Shown here: positions 17,697-26,233 of the stretch, piece by piece
Position numbering within the stretch: the stretch's first letter is position 1
Layout of the letters: each line of letters opens with the position of its first letter
NCBI GenBank assembly: GCA_018667335.1
Contig: JABIVD010000044.1
Coordinates: 62,001 to 126,000, forward strand
DNA from: Rhodospirillaceae bacterium
GTDB lineage: Bacteria > Pseudomonadota > Alphaproteobacteria > UBA6615
Direction: 5' to 3'
DNA: 64,000 nucleotides
Translations under genes and position numbers: made by a program
The notes under the pieces: model-generated
Told to the model about the DNA's origin: nothing
Database searches by the model: none
Seen by the model: only the letters and a program-made list of their open reading frames with translations

Positions 17697-18902
17697 ATGA
17701 CGGATGTGAAGATTCCCGAAGACCGGGCGGGCGCGTTTGTGCCCCACAACATCACCGAACCGATCCGTGGATCGGGCCAGGGCCCGCTCGCCGGCAAGAC
17801 GTTCGCGGTCAAGGACCTCTACCATATCGCCGGGCGCAAGGTGTCGAACGGCAACCCCGACTATTATGACTGGGTCGAGCCCAAGACGAAGACGTCGGTT
17901 GCGGTCCAGCAGCTCCTGGATGCCGGCGCCGATATCGTCGGCATTACGGTGTGCGACGAGTTCTTCTACAGCCTGTCCGGCGACAATGCCCATTACGGCG
18001 CGCCCAGGAACCTGCGCGCACCCGGGCGCATGCCCGGCGGCTCGTCATCCGGCTCCGCTGCGGCAATGGGCGCTGAAATGTGCGACTTCTCGCTCGGTTC
18101 CGACACCGGCGGGTCCGTGCGGGTACCGGCGTCTTTCTGCGGCTTGTATGGGATACGCCCCACCCACGGCCGGGTGGACCTGTCCAATGCCCATCCGATG
18201 GCGCCCTCTTTTGACACGGCCGGCTGGTTCACCAACGATGCGAAACTGTTCCGCGATATCGGACCGGTCCTGCTCGACGGAAACACAACTGCAGGCACAC
18301 CCGAGCGCATGCTGGTCCTGACCGACGCATTCGACCGCGCCACGCCGGACGTGAAGCAGGCGCTCGAATCCGTCCTCGCCGCCGCAGCTGACGTCCTGCC
18401 AACCGGTGAGCCGGTCGCCGTCGCGGGCGAGGATACCCTCGATGTGTGGTGGGATGCCTTCCGGGTGATTCAGGCCAGCGAAGTCAAGCAGACCAACGTG
18501 CCCTGGGTCGAGGAACATCAGCCCAACCTCGGGCCGGGCATTCGCGATCGCTTCGCCATGGCCGCCGCGATCACAGCCGAGGAAACCGAGGCCGCCAACG
18601 CCGTCCGGGATCGCGTTCGAAAGCGGGTTCTGGCCCTCGCGGCCCCCGGGACGATCCTCTGCCTGCCCTCGGCACCGGTAATCGCGCCGCCGCTCGACGC
18701 CGGTGCGGAGGATCTGGAGTTCTTCCGGTCCAACACGATGGCGCTGACATGCATCTCGGGCCACACCGGTTTGCCGCAGATCGCCATCCCCGCCGCCAAC
18801 GTCAACGGCTGCCCGATCGGGCTGTCCTTCATCGGCTGGCCCGGCGGTGACGAAGCCCTCCTCGAGCTCGCCGTCGCGCTGCAATCCTTCTGTATCCGCT
18901 AG
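17697..18902 (+). CDS. Amidase signature family enzyme (short AMI1-like)
   Basis: A 401-aa amidase with the complete Ser-cisSer-Lys triad: Lys39 in FAVKD, cis-Ser117 in PGGSSSGSA and nucleophile Ser140 in SDTGGSVRVP. At about 400 residues it is shorter than GatA and resembles the plant AMI1/indole-acetamide hydrolase type. It hydrolyses an amide of unknown identity in the cytoplasm. It lies 6 bp after the PuuE-like deacetylase and just before a SemiSWEET gene. A clear paralogue of similar length lies at 59965-61161. Confidence 0.85.
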   Translation: MTDVKIPEDRAGAFVPHNITEPIRGSGQGPLAGKTFAVKDLYHIAGRKVSNGNPDYYDWVEPKTKTSVAVQQLLDAGADIVGITVCDEFFYSLSGDNAHYGAPRNLRAPGRMPGGSSSGSAAAMGAEMCDFSLGSDTGGSVRVPASFCGLYGIRPTHGRVDLSNAHPMAPSFDTAGWFTNDAKLFRDIGPVLLDGNTTAGTPERMLVLTDAFDRATPDVKQALESVLAAAADVLPTGEPVAVAGEDTLDVWWDAFRVIQASEVKQTNVPWVEEHQPNLGPGIRDRFAMAAAITAEETEAANAVRDRVRKRVLALAAPGTILCLPSAPVIAPPLDAGAEDLEFFRSNTMALTCISGHTGLPQIAIPAANVNGCPIGLSFIGWPGGDEALLELAVALQSFCIR

Positions 18903-18912
18903 GCGCATAGAC

Positions 18913-19209
18913 ATGCTGGAAGCCATCCATCCAGACTTGCTCGGAGGCGTCGCGGCGGTCCTGACAACGATCGCGTTCGTGCCGCAGGTCATGAAATCCT
19001 GGCGCTCCGGCTCGACCCGGGATGTTTCGCTGGGAATGTTCGTGATCTTCACGACCGGGCTTTCCCTGTGGCTCGTCTACGGCTTCGTCATCGCATCCCG
19101 GCCGATCATCATCGCGAACGTCGTGACTCTCGGCCTCACCGGCATCATCATTGCCCTCAAGCTGCGGGACATGTTCGGACGGACGCCGCGCACACCGGCA
19201 GCGGACTAG
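18913..19209 (+). CDS. SemiSWEET-type sugar transporter
   Basis: A 98-aa protein with three hydrophobic segments and the PQ motif FVPQVMKSWRSGSTRDVSLG (22-41), which together define SemiSWEETs. These form dimers in the inner membrane and let sugars pass by facilitated diffusion. The start is the ATG at 18913, 10 bp after the amidase stop. The longer frame upstream overlaps the amidase and lacks family features. Confidence 0.85.
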   Translation: MLEAIHPDLLGGVAAVLTTIAFVPQVMKSWRSGSTRDVSLGMFVIFTTGLSLWLVYGFVIASRPIIIANVVTLGLTGIIIALKLRDMFGRTPRTPAAD

Positions 19210-19245
19210 ACTTCAGACGCTCCGTCAGACCGGGAGAGACATGAT

Positions 19246-20403
19246 ATGACCAGCACACATCCGGAAATCCATGGCGATTGTGACCCGCGGTTTCAGGCTG
19301 TTCGCGACGCGCTCGCCAACAATTTCGCCACCCATGACGAGCTCGGCAGCGCCGTGACGGTCTATCATGAGGGTCAGAAAGTCGTCGATCTCTGGGGCGG
19401 CCATATGGATGCCGCGCGCAGCAAACCGTGGCGCGAAGACACGCTGTGCATCATGTACTCGATCGCCAAGAGCATATGCGCCACGAGCGTACATATCCTC
19501 GCCGACCGGGGCCTGGTCGACCTTGAAGCGCCGGTCGCAGACTACTGGCCGGAATTCGCCCAGAACGGCAAAGAGGGCGTTCTGGTCCGGCATATCATTT
19601 CGCACAATTGTGGAGTCTGCTTCGCCGACGCAACCGAAGCCGGCGATGTCTACAACTATGACCGCATGATCGCGGCGCTTGAGGTTCAGGCCCCCGCCTG
19701 GCCGGCCGGCTCCAGGGGGGCCTACAACACAGTCAATATCGGCTTTCTTGCGGGCGAGGTCGTGCGCCGCGTCACGGGCACACCCATCCCGCAGTTCGTT
19801 CAGGAGAACATCTGCGGCCCACTGGGCGTGGACTATCAGATCGGTGTCCGCGAAGAAGACCTCGACCGGGTCGCCGACCTTCAGCCGAACCCGGCCGGCA
19901 GCGCGATGGCCGCGCAGGCCGCGGCGGGTGAAACGCCCCTCTCCCGCGCCTGGCGACCCAACCCGAAGCCTATGAACACCGACGTCCAGAACAGTCGCGA
20001 GTTTCGCACGGCAGGCATTCCATCCTTCGGCGGTTTCGGCGAGGCCCGTGCCATGGCGCGCATCTACGCCATGCTGGCCAATGGCGGCGAGATCGACGGC
20101 GTGCGCATTCTGTCCCCCGAGGCCGTCGCCCGCGCCACGGTCACCCAGTGGACAGAAGAAGCCGACGGCATGACCGGGCGGCCAATGCGCTATGCCATGG
20201 GTTACGCGAAGAACCCGCCGGGCGCGGCGATCATGGGCCCGAACGAGAACGCGTTCGGACATCTGGGGTCCGGCGGCGCACGTGCGCTCGCGGACCCGGA
20301 CCGCAACCTCGCCCTGTGTTTCGTCTCAGATCTTCACAGCGAGGGGTTTGGGGTGGGTGTGCGCACCGAAGCCATCGTCGACGCCGCATTCGCGGCCCTC
20401 TAG
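19246..20403 (+). CDS. Serine hydrolase of the beta-lactamase fold (family VIII carboxylesterase-like)
   Basis: A 385-aa protein with the SxxK motif S72-I-A-K75 in MYSIAKSIC. Tyr160 in GAYNTVNIGFLAGEVVRR is the second catalytic residue, and HLGSGGARALADPD sits near the C-terminus, the pattern of EstB-type esterases. It has no leader, so it is cytosolic, unlike the other beta-lactamase-fold gene at 126-1379. It follows the SemiSWEET gene by 36 bp and may be the last gene of the transcript starting at 16761. Confidence 0.8.
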   Translation: MTSTHPEIHGDCDPRFQAVRDALANNFATHDELGSAVTVYHEGQKVVDLWGGHMDAARSKPWREDTLCIMYSIAKSICATSVHILADRGLVDLEAPVADYWPEFAQNGKEGVLVRHIISHNCGVCFADATEAGDVYNYDRMIAALEVQAPAWPAGSRGAYNTVNIGFLAGEVVRRVTGTPIPQFVQENICGPLGVDYQIGVREEDLDRVADLQPNPAGSAMAAQAAAGETPLSRAWRPNPKPMNTDVQNSREFRTAGIPSFGGFGEARAMARIYAMLANGGEIDGVRILSPEAVARATVTQWTEEADGMTGRPMRYAMGYAKNPPGAAIMGPNENAFGHLGSGGARALADPDRNLALCFVSDLHSEGFGVGVRTEAIVDAAFAAL

Positions 20404-20430
20404 GCGCAACCGGCATCGGCCCAACATAAG

Positions 20431-21414
20431 TCAGTCGTAGCAGCCGGCCAGCCGGGCGCGCTGGCGCACCAGCCCCAGGACGATATCAATCGTGGGTGTC
20501 GGCACATCGACAATACGGCCAAGTTCCTGGACCGATGCCACGAGAGCGTCGATCTCCATGGGGCGACCCAGTTCGAGATCCTGCAGCATCGACGTCTTGT
20601 GGTCGCCCACGTCACGCGCGCCGGCAATCCGCTTGTCCACGTCGATCGGGAACTTTACGCCGAGTGCCTCACCCACCACCTGCGCCTCGAGCATCACCGA
20701 CCGGATCACCGCGCAGACGTCAGGATCGTCGATCATCTGCGCCAGCGTGCCGCCGGTCAGGGCCGAGATCGGGTTGAGAGACACATTGCCCCAGAGTTTG
20801 ACCCACATCTCATCGCGGATACGCGGCCGGACAGGTGCACGAAAACCGGCATCCGAGAGCAACGCCGACAGGGCCAGCACCCGCTCGGTCTTTTCTCCGG
20901 ACGGTTCACCGAGGGTGAAGCGGTTGCCGTACTCGTGCCGAATGACACCGGGCGCCGTGATTTCCGCCGCCGGGTAAACCACGCAGCCGATCGCGCGCTC
21001 GGGCCCGATCAGGTCCCATTGCCGGTTGCCCGGATCAACCGATGCCACCCGCGTGCCCTCATGGGCACCATCGAGTTTGTAGAAATACCACCAGGGCACG
21101 CCATTCTGGGCGGTCACCACAGCGGTCTCCGGCCCGAAGAGTGGGGCCATCTGGTCCGCAACGGCGGCGGCCGAATGGGCTTTGAGGGTCACGATCACGA
21201 TGTCCTGCGGCCCGGCTTCGACCGGATCATCCGTGCAGTTGACGGTGACGGTTTTGTCCTCCGCATCCTCGCGGACGAGGCGCAGGCCGTTCTCCCGCAT
21301 GGCCGCAAGATGCGGTCCCCGGGCGATGCAGGTGACTTCGGCATTCCCGGCGTCCGCCAACTCAACGGCCATATAGCCGCCGATCGCACCCGCCCCGAAA
21401 ATACAGACCTTCAT
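20431..21414 (-). CDS. 2-dehydropantoate 2-reductase family protein (PanE/ApbA)
   Basis: A 327-aa reductase with the N-terminal Rossmann motif CIFGAGAIGGYMA (4-16) and the central substrate-domain segment with the conserved Lys in RIRDEMWVKLWGNVSLNPI. True PanE reduces ketopantoate with NADPH in the pantothenate pathway, but many paralogues in catabolic clusters act on other 2-keto acids. It lies 9 bp downstream of the acyl-CoA synthetase gene on the same strand and is probably co-transcribed with it, which points to a catabolic role. Confidence 0.85.
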   Translation of the reverse strand: MKVCIFGAGAIGGYMAVELADAGNAEVTCIARGPHLAAMRENGLRLVREDAEDKTVTVNCTDDPVEAGPQDIVIVTLKAHSAAAVADQMAPLFGPETAVVTAQNGVPWWYFYKLDGAHEGTRVASVDPGNRQWDLIGPERAIGCVVYPAAEITAPGVIRHEYGNRFTLGEPSGEKTERVLALSALLSDAGFRAPVRPRIRDEMWVKLWGNVSLNPISALTGGTLAQMIDDPDVCAVIRSVMLEAQVVGEALGVKFPIDVDKRIAGARDVGDHKTSMLQDLELGRPMEIDALVASVQELGRIVDVPTPTIDIVLGLVRQRARLAGCYD

Positions 21415-21423
21415 ATCCGAACC

Positions 21424-22944
21424 CTAAAGCCCCAGCTTCTCGTGCAGGCCGATGCGCTGCATCTTGCCCGTCGCGCCCTTTGGAATTTCGTCGAGGATGA
21501 TCACCTTGCGCGGCACCTTGAAGTCCGCCAACCGTTTTGCGGCGAAGTCCCGGACCGACTGCTCATCGGTCTCCTCGCCTTCCTTGAGAACGATCGCGGC
21601 GGCGACCTCCTCACCCAACTTGTCGTGGGGATAGGCGAAGGTCAGCGCCTGGGCGATCGCAGGATGGTCCAACAGGATTTCATCCACCTCCCGGGGGCTG
21701 ATCTTCTCGCCGCCACGATTGATGATTTCCTTCAGACGGCCCGTGATTGCCAGATAACCCTCATCGTCGAACTGGCCCTGGTCGCCGGTCCGAAACCAGC
21801 CATTCGTGAAGCCCTCGGCGTTGGCTTTGTCGTTGGCCTCGTAGCCCGCCGTCACATTGGGGCCACGAATAACGATCTCACCTATCTCGCCATGGGCCAG
21901 AATATTGCCGTCGTCACCCATGATCTCGACCTCGGGCCCAGCGGCAATTCCAACCGAGCCGGGCTTGCGGGCGGCGGGCGGCAGCGGGTTCGAGGCCATC
22001 TGATGCGCCGCCTCCGTCATCCCGTAGGATTCGATCACCGGACAGCCGAACGTATCCTCCAAAGACGCCATCACCTGCGGCGGCAGAGACGAAGACGACG
22101 ACCGGATGAAGCGCAGATCCATGGCCGCCAGCGTCTCGGCGTTGCGCGCGGCGCGCGCGACGATCGCCTGATGCATGGTCGGTACGGCCGTGTACCAGGT
22201 CGGCGTCGCATCCTCGAACCAGCGGAACACACCCAAGGCATTAAAGCCGGGTGTGCAATAGGTGCTGCCGCCCGCCGCGAGGCTGGAGAGCACAGCGGCG
22301 ATAAGCCCGTGGATGTGGAAGAGCGGCATGATGTTGACGCACCGATCACCCGGCGTCAGCGCCAGAGTGGCGCCAATATGCTGGGCAGACGCACATATAT
22401 TGACCTGGCTGAGAGGCACAATTTTGGGCCGCGACGTCGTGCCGGAGGTATGCAGCACCAAAGCGATGTCGTCGGGCGTTGCATTGCCCGGTGTCGACGC
22501 CGGACCGGCGGCCGATGCGCCATCAACGGATATCTCGAACATGCCCGCCGCATCATCGCCGGACGTGGTGAGCTCCAGAACCGGAATGTCCATCGATGCC
22601 GCAACCTCGATCGCGGGCGACTCGCTGCCTGCCTCAACGAACAGGGCCTTCGCGTTGAGGTCCTCAAGGTAGAATCTAAACTCTTCCGCACGGTATCCCG
22701 GATTGAGCGGCGCCGTCGTCGCACCCGCCGCAACGGCCACGAACGCCGTCGCCATTTCAGGTCCGTTCGGCAACACGATCGCAACCCGATCATTACGGCC
22801 GATCCCCAATCGGTTCATATCCACAACCGTCTTCTCGACCAGCGCGCGAAGTCCCCCATAGGTCAACGGCGTGCGCTCCGGTGCCGCAATCGCGATATCG
22901 CCGTCAGCACCTGTCCCGATCAATTCATAAACCGTGTTCGCCAT
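21424..22944 (-). CDS. Acyl-CoA synthetase, oxalate-CoA ligase (AAE3)-like
   Basis: A 506-aa AMP-forming ligase. The nucleotide motif LHTSGTTSRPKIVPLS is near residues 165-180, MPLFHIHGL and TWYTAVPTMHQ follow, the GYFRTGD-like hinge is WFRTGDQG, and the catalytic Lys is in GATGKMQRIGL near the C-terminus. The HIHGL and WYTAVPTMHQ stretch resembles oxalyl-CoA synthetases of the AAE3 type. The start is the ATG at 22944 with GGGAGG upstream. Nine residues more are possible but lack a ribosome site. The neighbouring PanE-like gene is in the same transcript. Confidence 0.82.
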   Translation of the reverse strand: MANTVYELIGTGADGDIAIAAPERTPLTYGGLRALVEKTVVDMNRLGIGRNDRVAIVLPNGPEMATAFVAVAAGATTAPLNPGYRAEEFRFYLEDLNAKALFVEAGSESPAIEVAASMDIPVLELTTSGDDAAGMFEISVDGASAAGPASTPGNATPDDIALVLHTSGTTSRPKIVPLSQVNICASAQHIGATLALTPGDRCVNIMPLFHIHGLIAAVLSSLAAGGSTYCTPGFNALGVFRWFEDATPTWYTAVPTMHQAIVARAARNAETLAAMDLRFIRSSSSSLPPQVMASLEDTFGCPVIESYGMTEAAHQMASNPLPPAARKPGSVGIAAGPEVEIMGDDGNILAHGEIGEIVIRGPNVTAGYEANDKANAEGFTNGWFRTGDQGQFDDEGYLAITGRLKEIINRGGEKISPREVDEILLDHPAIAQALTFAYPHDKLGEEVAAAIVLKEGEETDEQSVRDFAAKRLADFKVPRKVIILDEIPKGATGKMQRIGLHEKLGL

Positions 22945-23065
22945 GGAACCTCCCGCATTTGAAACCGCCACCGCCGCCGATGGCGTGGTGATAGTTCTTG
23001 AATAAGCGAAAGGAGACAGTCACCGCAATGCGTGGCGTGACGGCGGCGTCAAATTGTCCGGCCGG

Positions 23066-23497
23066 TCAAACGAGGATATCGACCCGCGGACCATCCGTTG
23101 CGAATGCCGTTGCCTCGCCGGGGAGCAGGATATCCTGGTCAAACCCGAGCGACGGATAACCCGCCGCGGCGTGCGCCGGGACGACGGCATCGCCCTCGGT
23201 TTTTGCCGTCTCCTGCGCGAAATACTGCGCCAGAAAAAGTGGGCTCGGGCCATGCTGTCCACGCGCGGTAGCAGCCCGGCCCTGGTTTTCGCGATGGAGT
23301 TCCACCTCAACAAACACCCGCGCGCGCGACGCGCGCAGCGGCTGCTGAAGCGACCGATGTTCATTGCGATCGGAGCTCAACGTGGCGGACGGATATCCAA
23401 CACGCAGAGTGGCGGCTACGGCAGCCGGGCGCATCCGCGCGGCATTTGCCGCGGCGTCTGCACCTAATCCGATACGGTCTGGTAGGTTTGGTGTCAC
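23066..23497 (-). CDS. Conserved hypothetical protein (Ala-rich)
   Basis: A 143-aa reading frame starting at GTG 23497. It is Ala/Arg-rich, with a central SPLFLAQYFAQE segment and a C-terminus SLGFDQDILLPGEA followed by GPRVDILV. I recall similar short proteins with an AQ-xx-AQE helix and a hydrophobic VDI-V end in Rhodospirillales, all of unknown function. There is no leader and no clear Shine-Dalgarno site. Overlapping frames on both strands are less family-like. It diverges from the PAS-GGDEF-EAL gene across an AT-rich promoter region. Moderate doubt remains over whether it is translated. Confidence 0.42.
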   Translation of the reverse strand: MTPNLPDRIGLGADAAANAARMRPAAVAATLRVGYPSATLSSDRNEHRSLQQPLRASRARVFVEVELHRENQGRAATARGQHGPSPLFLAQYFAQETAKTEGDAVVPAHAAAGYPSLGFDQDILLPGEATAFATDGPRVDILV

Positions 23498-23589
23498 TTC
23501 GCGCCCAGAGTTGCGAACTTCATATGTCTACGATTTTATAGAAATACATATAAATATAAACATCAGATTACTTACAATTGTATCTTTCG

Positions 23590-23597
23590 TTAACCAT
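23590..23597 (+). promoter_or_regulatory. CtrA-like half site TTAACCAT
   Basis: The 8-mer TTAACCAT, a known alphaproteobacterial CtrA-binding variant, lies 163-170 bp upstream of the PAS-GGDEF-EAL start in the AT-rich region 23500-23700 between two divergent genes. The full 15-bp box is not present. The reverse complement of the same 8-mer occurs at 59899-59906 upstream of the BTLCP peptidase. Confidence 0.3.
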
Positions 23598-23759
23598 AAA
23601 TACTGACTGGTCTCGACTGTTAGTAGGTATTTTTTGCCGATGTGAATTAATTACCGGCAATTATTACCCTTTGTTAAGACCTCCTGCGTACTTTGCTCGG
23701 GAATTGTCTGCGCAGAAAGTGCGGATTGAAGAACTCAACCTTCAGGTAGGAGGTACAGA

Positions 23760-25463
23760 ATGTCGGACCTGGCCCAAATGGCTGAAGCGGGAAGTGCGCC
23801 CGAACCAGACGACAGCAAGCCGCTGTCGGACCTGGTCGGCCTGCTCGTGGCGTCCGGTGACCTCTTCTACGAATGGGATCTGGAAACCGATTCCATCGGC
23901 TGGACCGGACATTTGTCCGAGATTATCAGCATTTCTGACGTTGACGCTGTTGCGACCGGCGACCGCTTCCTCAACCGCATTCATCCCGAAGACCTGCCGC
24001 ACCGGATGATCGCGCTCTCCAACCATTTCGCGCACGGCGAATCCTTCGACCGCGAGTTTCGGCTGCGTGACGATTCCGGTCAATTCATCTGGATTCAGGA
24101 ACGCGCCGTCGTCACCAAGACTAGAAACGACAAACCACTCAGCCTGACCGGCGTGATTCGGTGCATCGAAGACCGGAAGCGCTCCGAAGAAGAAGCGACC
24201 TTCCTATCCAACCATGACGCCCTGACCGGACAGTATAACCGGTTGCGATTGCGCGAAGCGCTTGAGCATACAATCTCCCAGAGCCTGCACCGCAACCAAC
24301 GCGGCGGACTGCTTCTGGTCGGCCTCGACAAGCTGAACATCGTCTCGGACGTCTATGGCGAGGATACGGCAGATGCCATCGTGCTCGCGGCCGCACGTCG
24401 AATCGAAGACTGCATGCGCACCGGCGACGTCGTCGGACGGGTTGGGTTCGACAGGTTCGCCGTAATCGTCAATCGCTGCAGCCCCGAGGAGCTCTCGACC
24501 ATCGCCGGCCGTTTCCTGGCAACAATCCGCGAGACCCCCATCGCAACGCCGGCCGGGCCGATGACGATTACCGCATCGATCGGCGTCTCTCTGTTCCCCG
24601 ACGATGCGCCGACAGCGCGCGAAGTCGTGGCCAACGCCGACAATGCTCTACGCGGCGCACGGCGCCTCGGGTGTGACTGCTATCTCGAATATAGCGATTT
24701 GCCGGAGCACACGCGCACCGAACGGCCCGATCTTGTGGTCGCAGAGCAAGTGAAACAGGCGCTGAAAGATGAGCGCTTCACGCTCGCCTTTCAGCCGATC
24801 GTGTCCACCGTTACCGGCGAGGTCACATTCTACGAGGGCCTCGCCCGGATGCTGGACGACGATGGCAAACCGATCGCAGCCAGCGGGTTCGTGCCGGTGG
24901 TTGAACAGATGGGCTTGATGCGCCTGATCGACCGGAAGGTTCTCGGGCTCGGATTGGACGTGCTCGAACGCAATCCGGAGATGAAACTGTCGATCAACGT
25001 GTCGGGTATGACCGCGGTCGACCCGATGTGGCTGCGCCAACTCGAAGAGCGCCTGCAGGATCGCCGCGATCTCGCGTCACGACTGATACTCGAGATCACG
25101 GAAACCGTCGCACTCGACGATATTGATGATTCATCGCGCTTCGTGAATTCACTCAACAAGTTCGGCTGCCGGGTGGCGCTAGACGATTTCGGCGCCGGCT
25201 TCACATCCTTCCGTCACTTGCGTGCGCTCAATGTCGCCATGGTCAAGATCGACGGGTCCTTCGTCAGGGGCCTGACCCAGAACGACGAAAATCTTCTGTT
25301 CGTCCGCACCCTCGTCAATCTGGCAAAGGGGATCGGGCTGGAATCTGTCGCGGAATGGGTTGAAACCGAAGCGGAGGCCGAGCTGCTCAAGCGGGAAGGC
25401 GTCGACTATCTTCAGGGCTGGCATTGCGGACGGCCGGAGATCAATCCTGACTGGATGAAGTGA
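23760..25463 (+). CDS. PAS-GGDEF-EAL protein, degenerate GGDEF, probable c-di-GMP phosphodiesterase
   Basis: A 567-aa soluble signalling protein. PAS is at about 25-140 with the IHPEDLPHRM motif, GGDEF at about 150-310 and EAL at about 335-560. The cyclase signature is GFDRF (229-233) in place of GGDEF, so diguanylate cyclase activity is unlikely. The EAL domain has EGL (359-361) but keeps Asn413, Glu445, DDFGAG (Asp475, Asp476), Lys497, Glu532 and Gln552, so c-di-GMP hydrolysis is plausible. It has no membrane segment. The start has GGAGG upstream. It converges on phaR with a 39-bp gap. The PAS ligand is unknown. Confidence 0.88.
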   Translation: MSDLAQMAEAGSAPEPDDSKPLSDLVGLLVASGDLFYEWDLETDSIGWTGHLSEIISISDVDAVATGDRFLNRIHPEDLPHRMIALSNHFAHGESFDREFRLRDDSGQFIWIQERAVVTKTRNDKPLSLTGVIRCIEDRKRSEEEATFLSNHDALTGQYNRLRLREALEHTISQSLHRNQRGGLLLVGLDKLNIVSDVYGEDTADAIVLAAARRIEDCMRTGDVVGRVGFDRFAVIVNRCSPEELSTIAGRFLATIRETPIATPAGPMTITASIGVSLFPDDAPTAREVVANADNALRGARRLGCDCYLEYSDLPEHTRTERPDLVVAEQVKQALKDERFTLAFQPIVSTVTGEVTFYEGLARMLDDDGKPIAASGFVPVVEQMGLMRLIDRKVLGLGLDVLERNPEMKLSINVSGMTAVDPMWLRQLEERLQDRRDLASRLILEITETVALDDIDDSSRFVNSLNKFGCRVALDDFGAGFTSFRHLRALNVAMVKIDGSFVRGLTQNDENLLFVRTLVNLAKGIGLESVAEWVETEAEAELLKREGVDYLQGWHCGRPEINPDWMK

Positions 25464-25502
25464 GGTCTGGACCCCCGGGTCTGGGCGTGACGCGTGAGCG
25501 TC

Positions 25503-26093
25503 TCAGCGCGCCAATTCGTCGAGCTGCCGACGCAAGTTCTCGATTTGCGTCTTCAGATCATCGAGCTTCGTCTCGTCGTCACTCGATGCGGCGCCACCGG
25601 CATCGCCATCCCGCGGACCCTCACCATTCGTCCCACCGAAGGGTGTGAACGCCTGGAAGGCGCGCTCGAAGACCGCCATGTTCTGGCGGCCAAGCTCTTC
25701 CCATTGCGCGAACGGATTCATGGTCTGGCCGACCGTGCCCTGCATATATTCACGCATCCGACCCTGATTGTTCGAAAACGCATCCATCGACGCTTCCAAA
25801 TAGTTCGGCACCATCGTCTGTAGGCTGTCGCCATAGAACTGGATGAGCTGACGCAGAAAACTGATCGGCAGCAAATTCTGCCCCTTGCTCTCTTCTTCGA
25901 AGATGATCTGGGTCAGGACCGAGCGCGTGATGTTGTCGCCCGATTTGGCATCAATCACCTGAAATTCCGATCCCGCCTTTACCATCTGGGACAAATCATC
26001 GAGCGTCACATACTTGCTCGTCGACGTGTTGTAGAGCCGACGATTGGCATACTTCTTGATGATTATCGGGTCTGTTTTGTCTGTATCGGCCAT
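25503..26093 (-). CDS. phaR: Polyhydroxyalkanoate synthesis repressor PhaR
   Basis: A 196-aa protein. The N-terminal IIIKKYANRRLYNTSTSKYVTLDDL (10-34) is the DNA- and PHB-binding PHB_acc_N domain. It is followed by the PHB accumulation regulatory region with LLPISFLRQLIQFYGD and a C-terminal coiled-coil tail (LDDLKTQIENLRRQLDEL). PhaR binds nascent PHB granules and is released from phasin and its own promoters. The start is the ATG at 26093. It diverges from a PhaE-like small gene and the PHA genes, so the 140-bp gap probably carries its operator. Confidence 0.93.
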   Translation of the reverse strand: MADTDKTDPIIIKKYANRRLYNTSTSKYVTLDDLSQMVKAGSEFQVIDAKSGDNITRSVLTQIIFEEESKGQNLLPISFLRQLIQFYGDSLQTMVPNYLEASMDAFSNNQGRMREYMQGTVGQTMNPFAQWEELGRQNMAVFERAFQAFTPFGGTNGEGPRDGDAGGAASSDDETKLDDLKTQIENLRRQLDELAR

Positions 26094-26154
26094 GGGTCGC
26101 GGTACCGCAATGTTCGCCTGTAGGGCTTTAAGTATAGCAGAAAAAGGAACTATG

Positions 26155-26165
26155 TTGCATCGCAG
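26155..26165. promoter_or_regulatory. phaR: Candidate PhaR-binding site TTGC-N3-GCAG
   Basis: TTGCATCGCAG lies in the divergent gap between phaR and the PhaE-like gene, 62 bp upstream of phaR and 69 bp upstream of the other start. It is one base off the CTGC-N3/4-GCAG consensus reported for PhaR of Rhodobacter and Paracoccus. Confidence 0.4.
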
Positions 26166-26233
26166 CGCATAATTGTCCCGGCGGCATTGTCCCGGTGGCG
26201 ATTCCGCCAAGCGTGAGGCTATAGTCGATCATC

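Noticed and set aside
20599-22962. A 787-codon open frame on the plus strand opposite the PanE-like and acyl-CoA synthetase genes
   Set aside because: It mirrors two clear enzymes, has no motif or ribosome site, and its composition is that of an antisense GC-rich frame.
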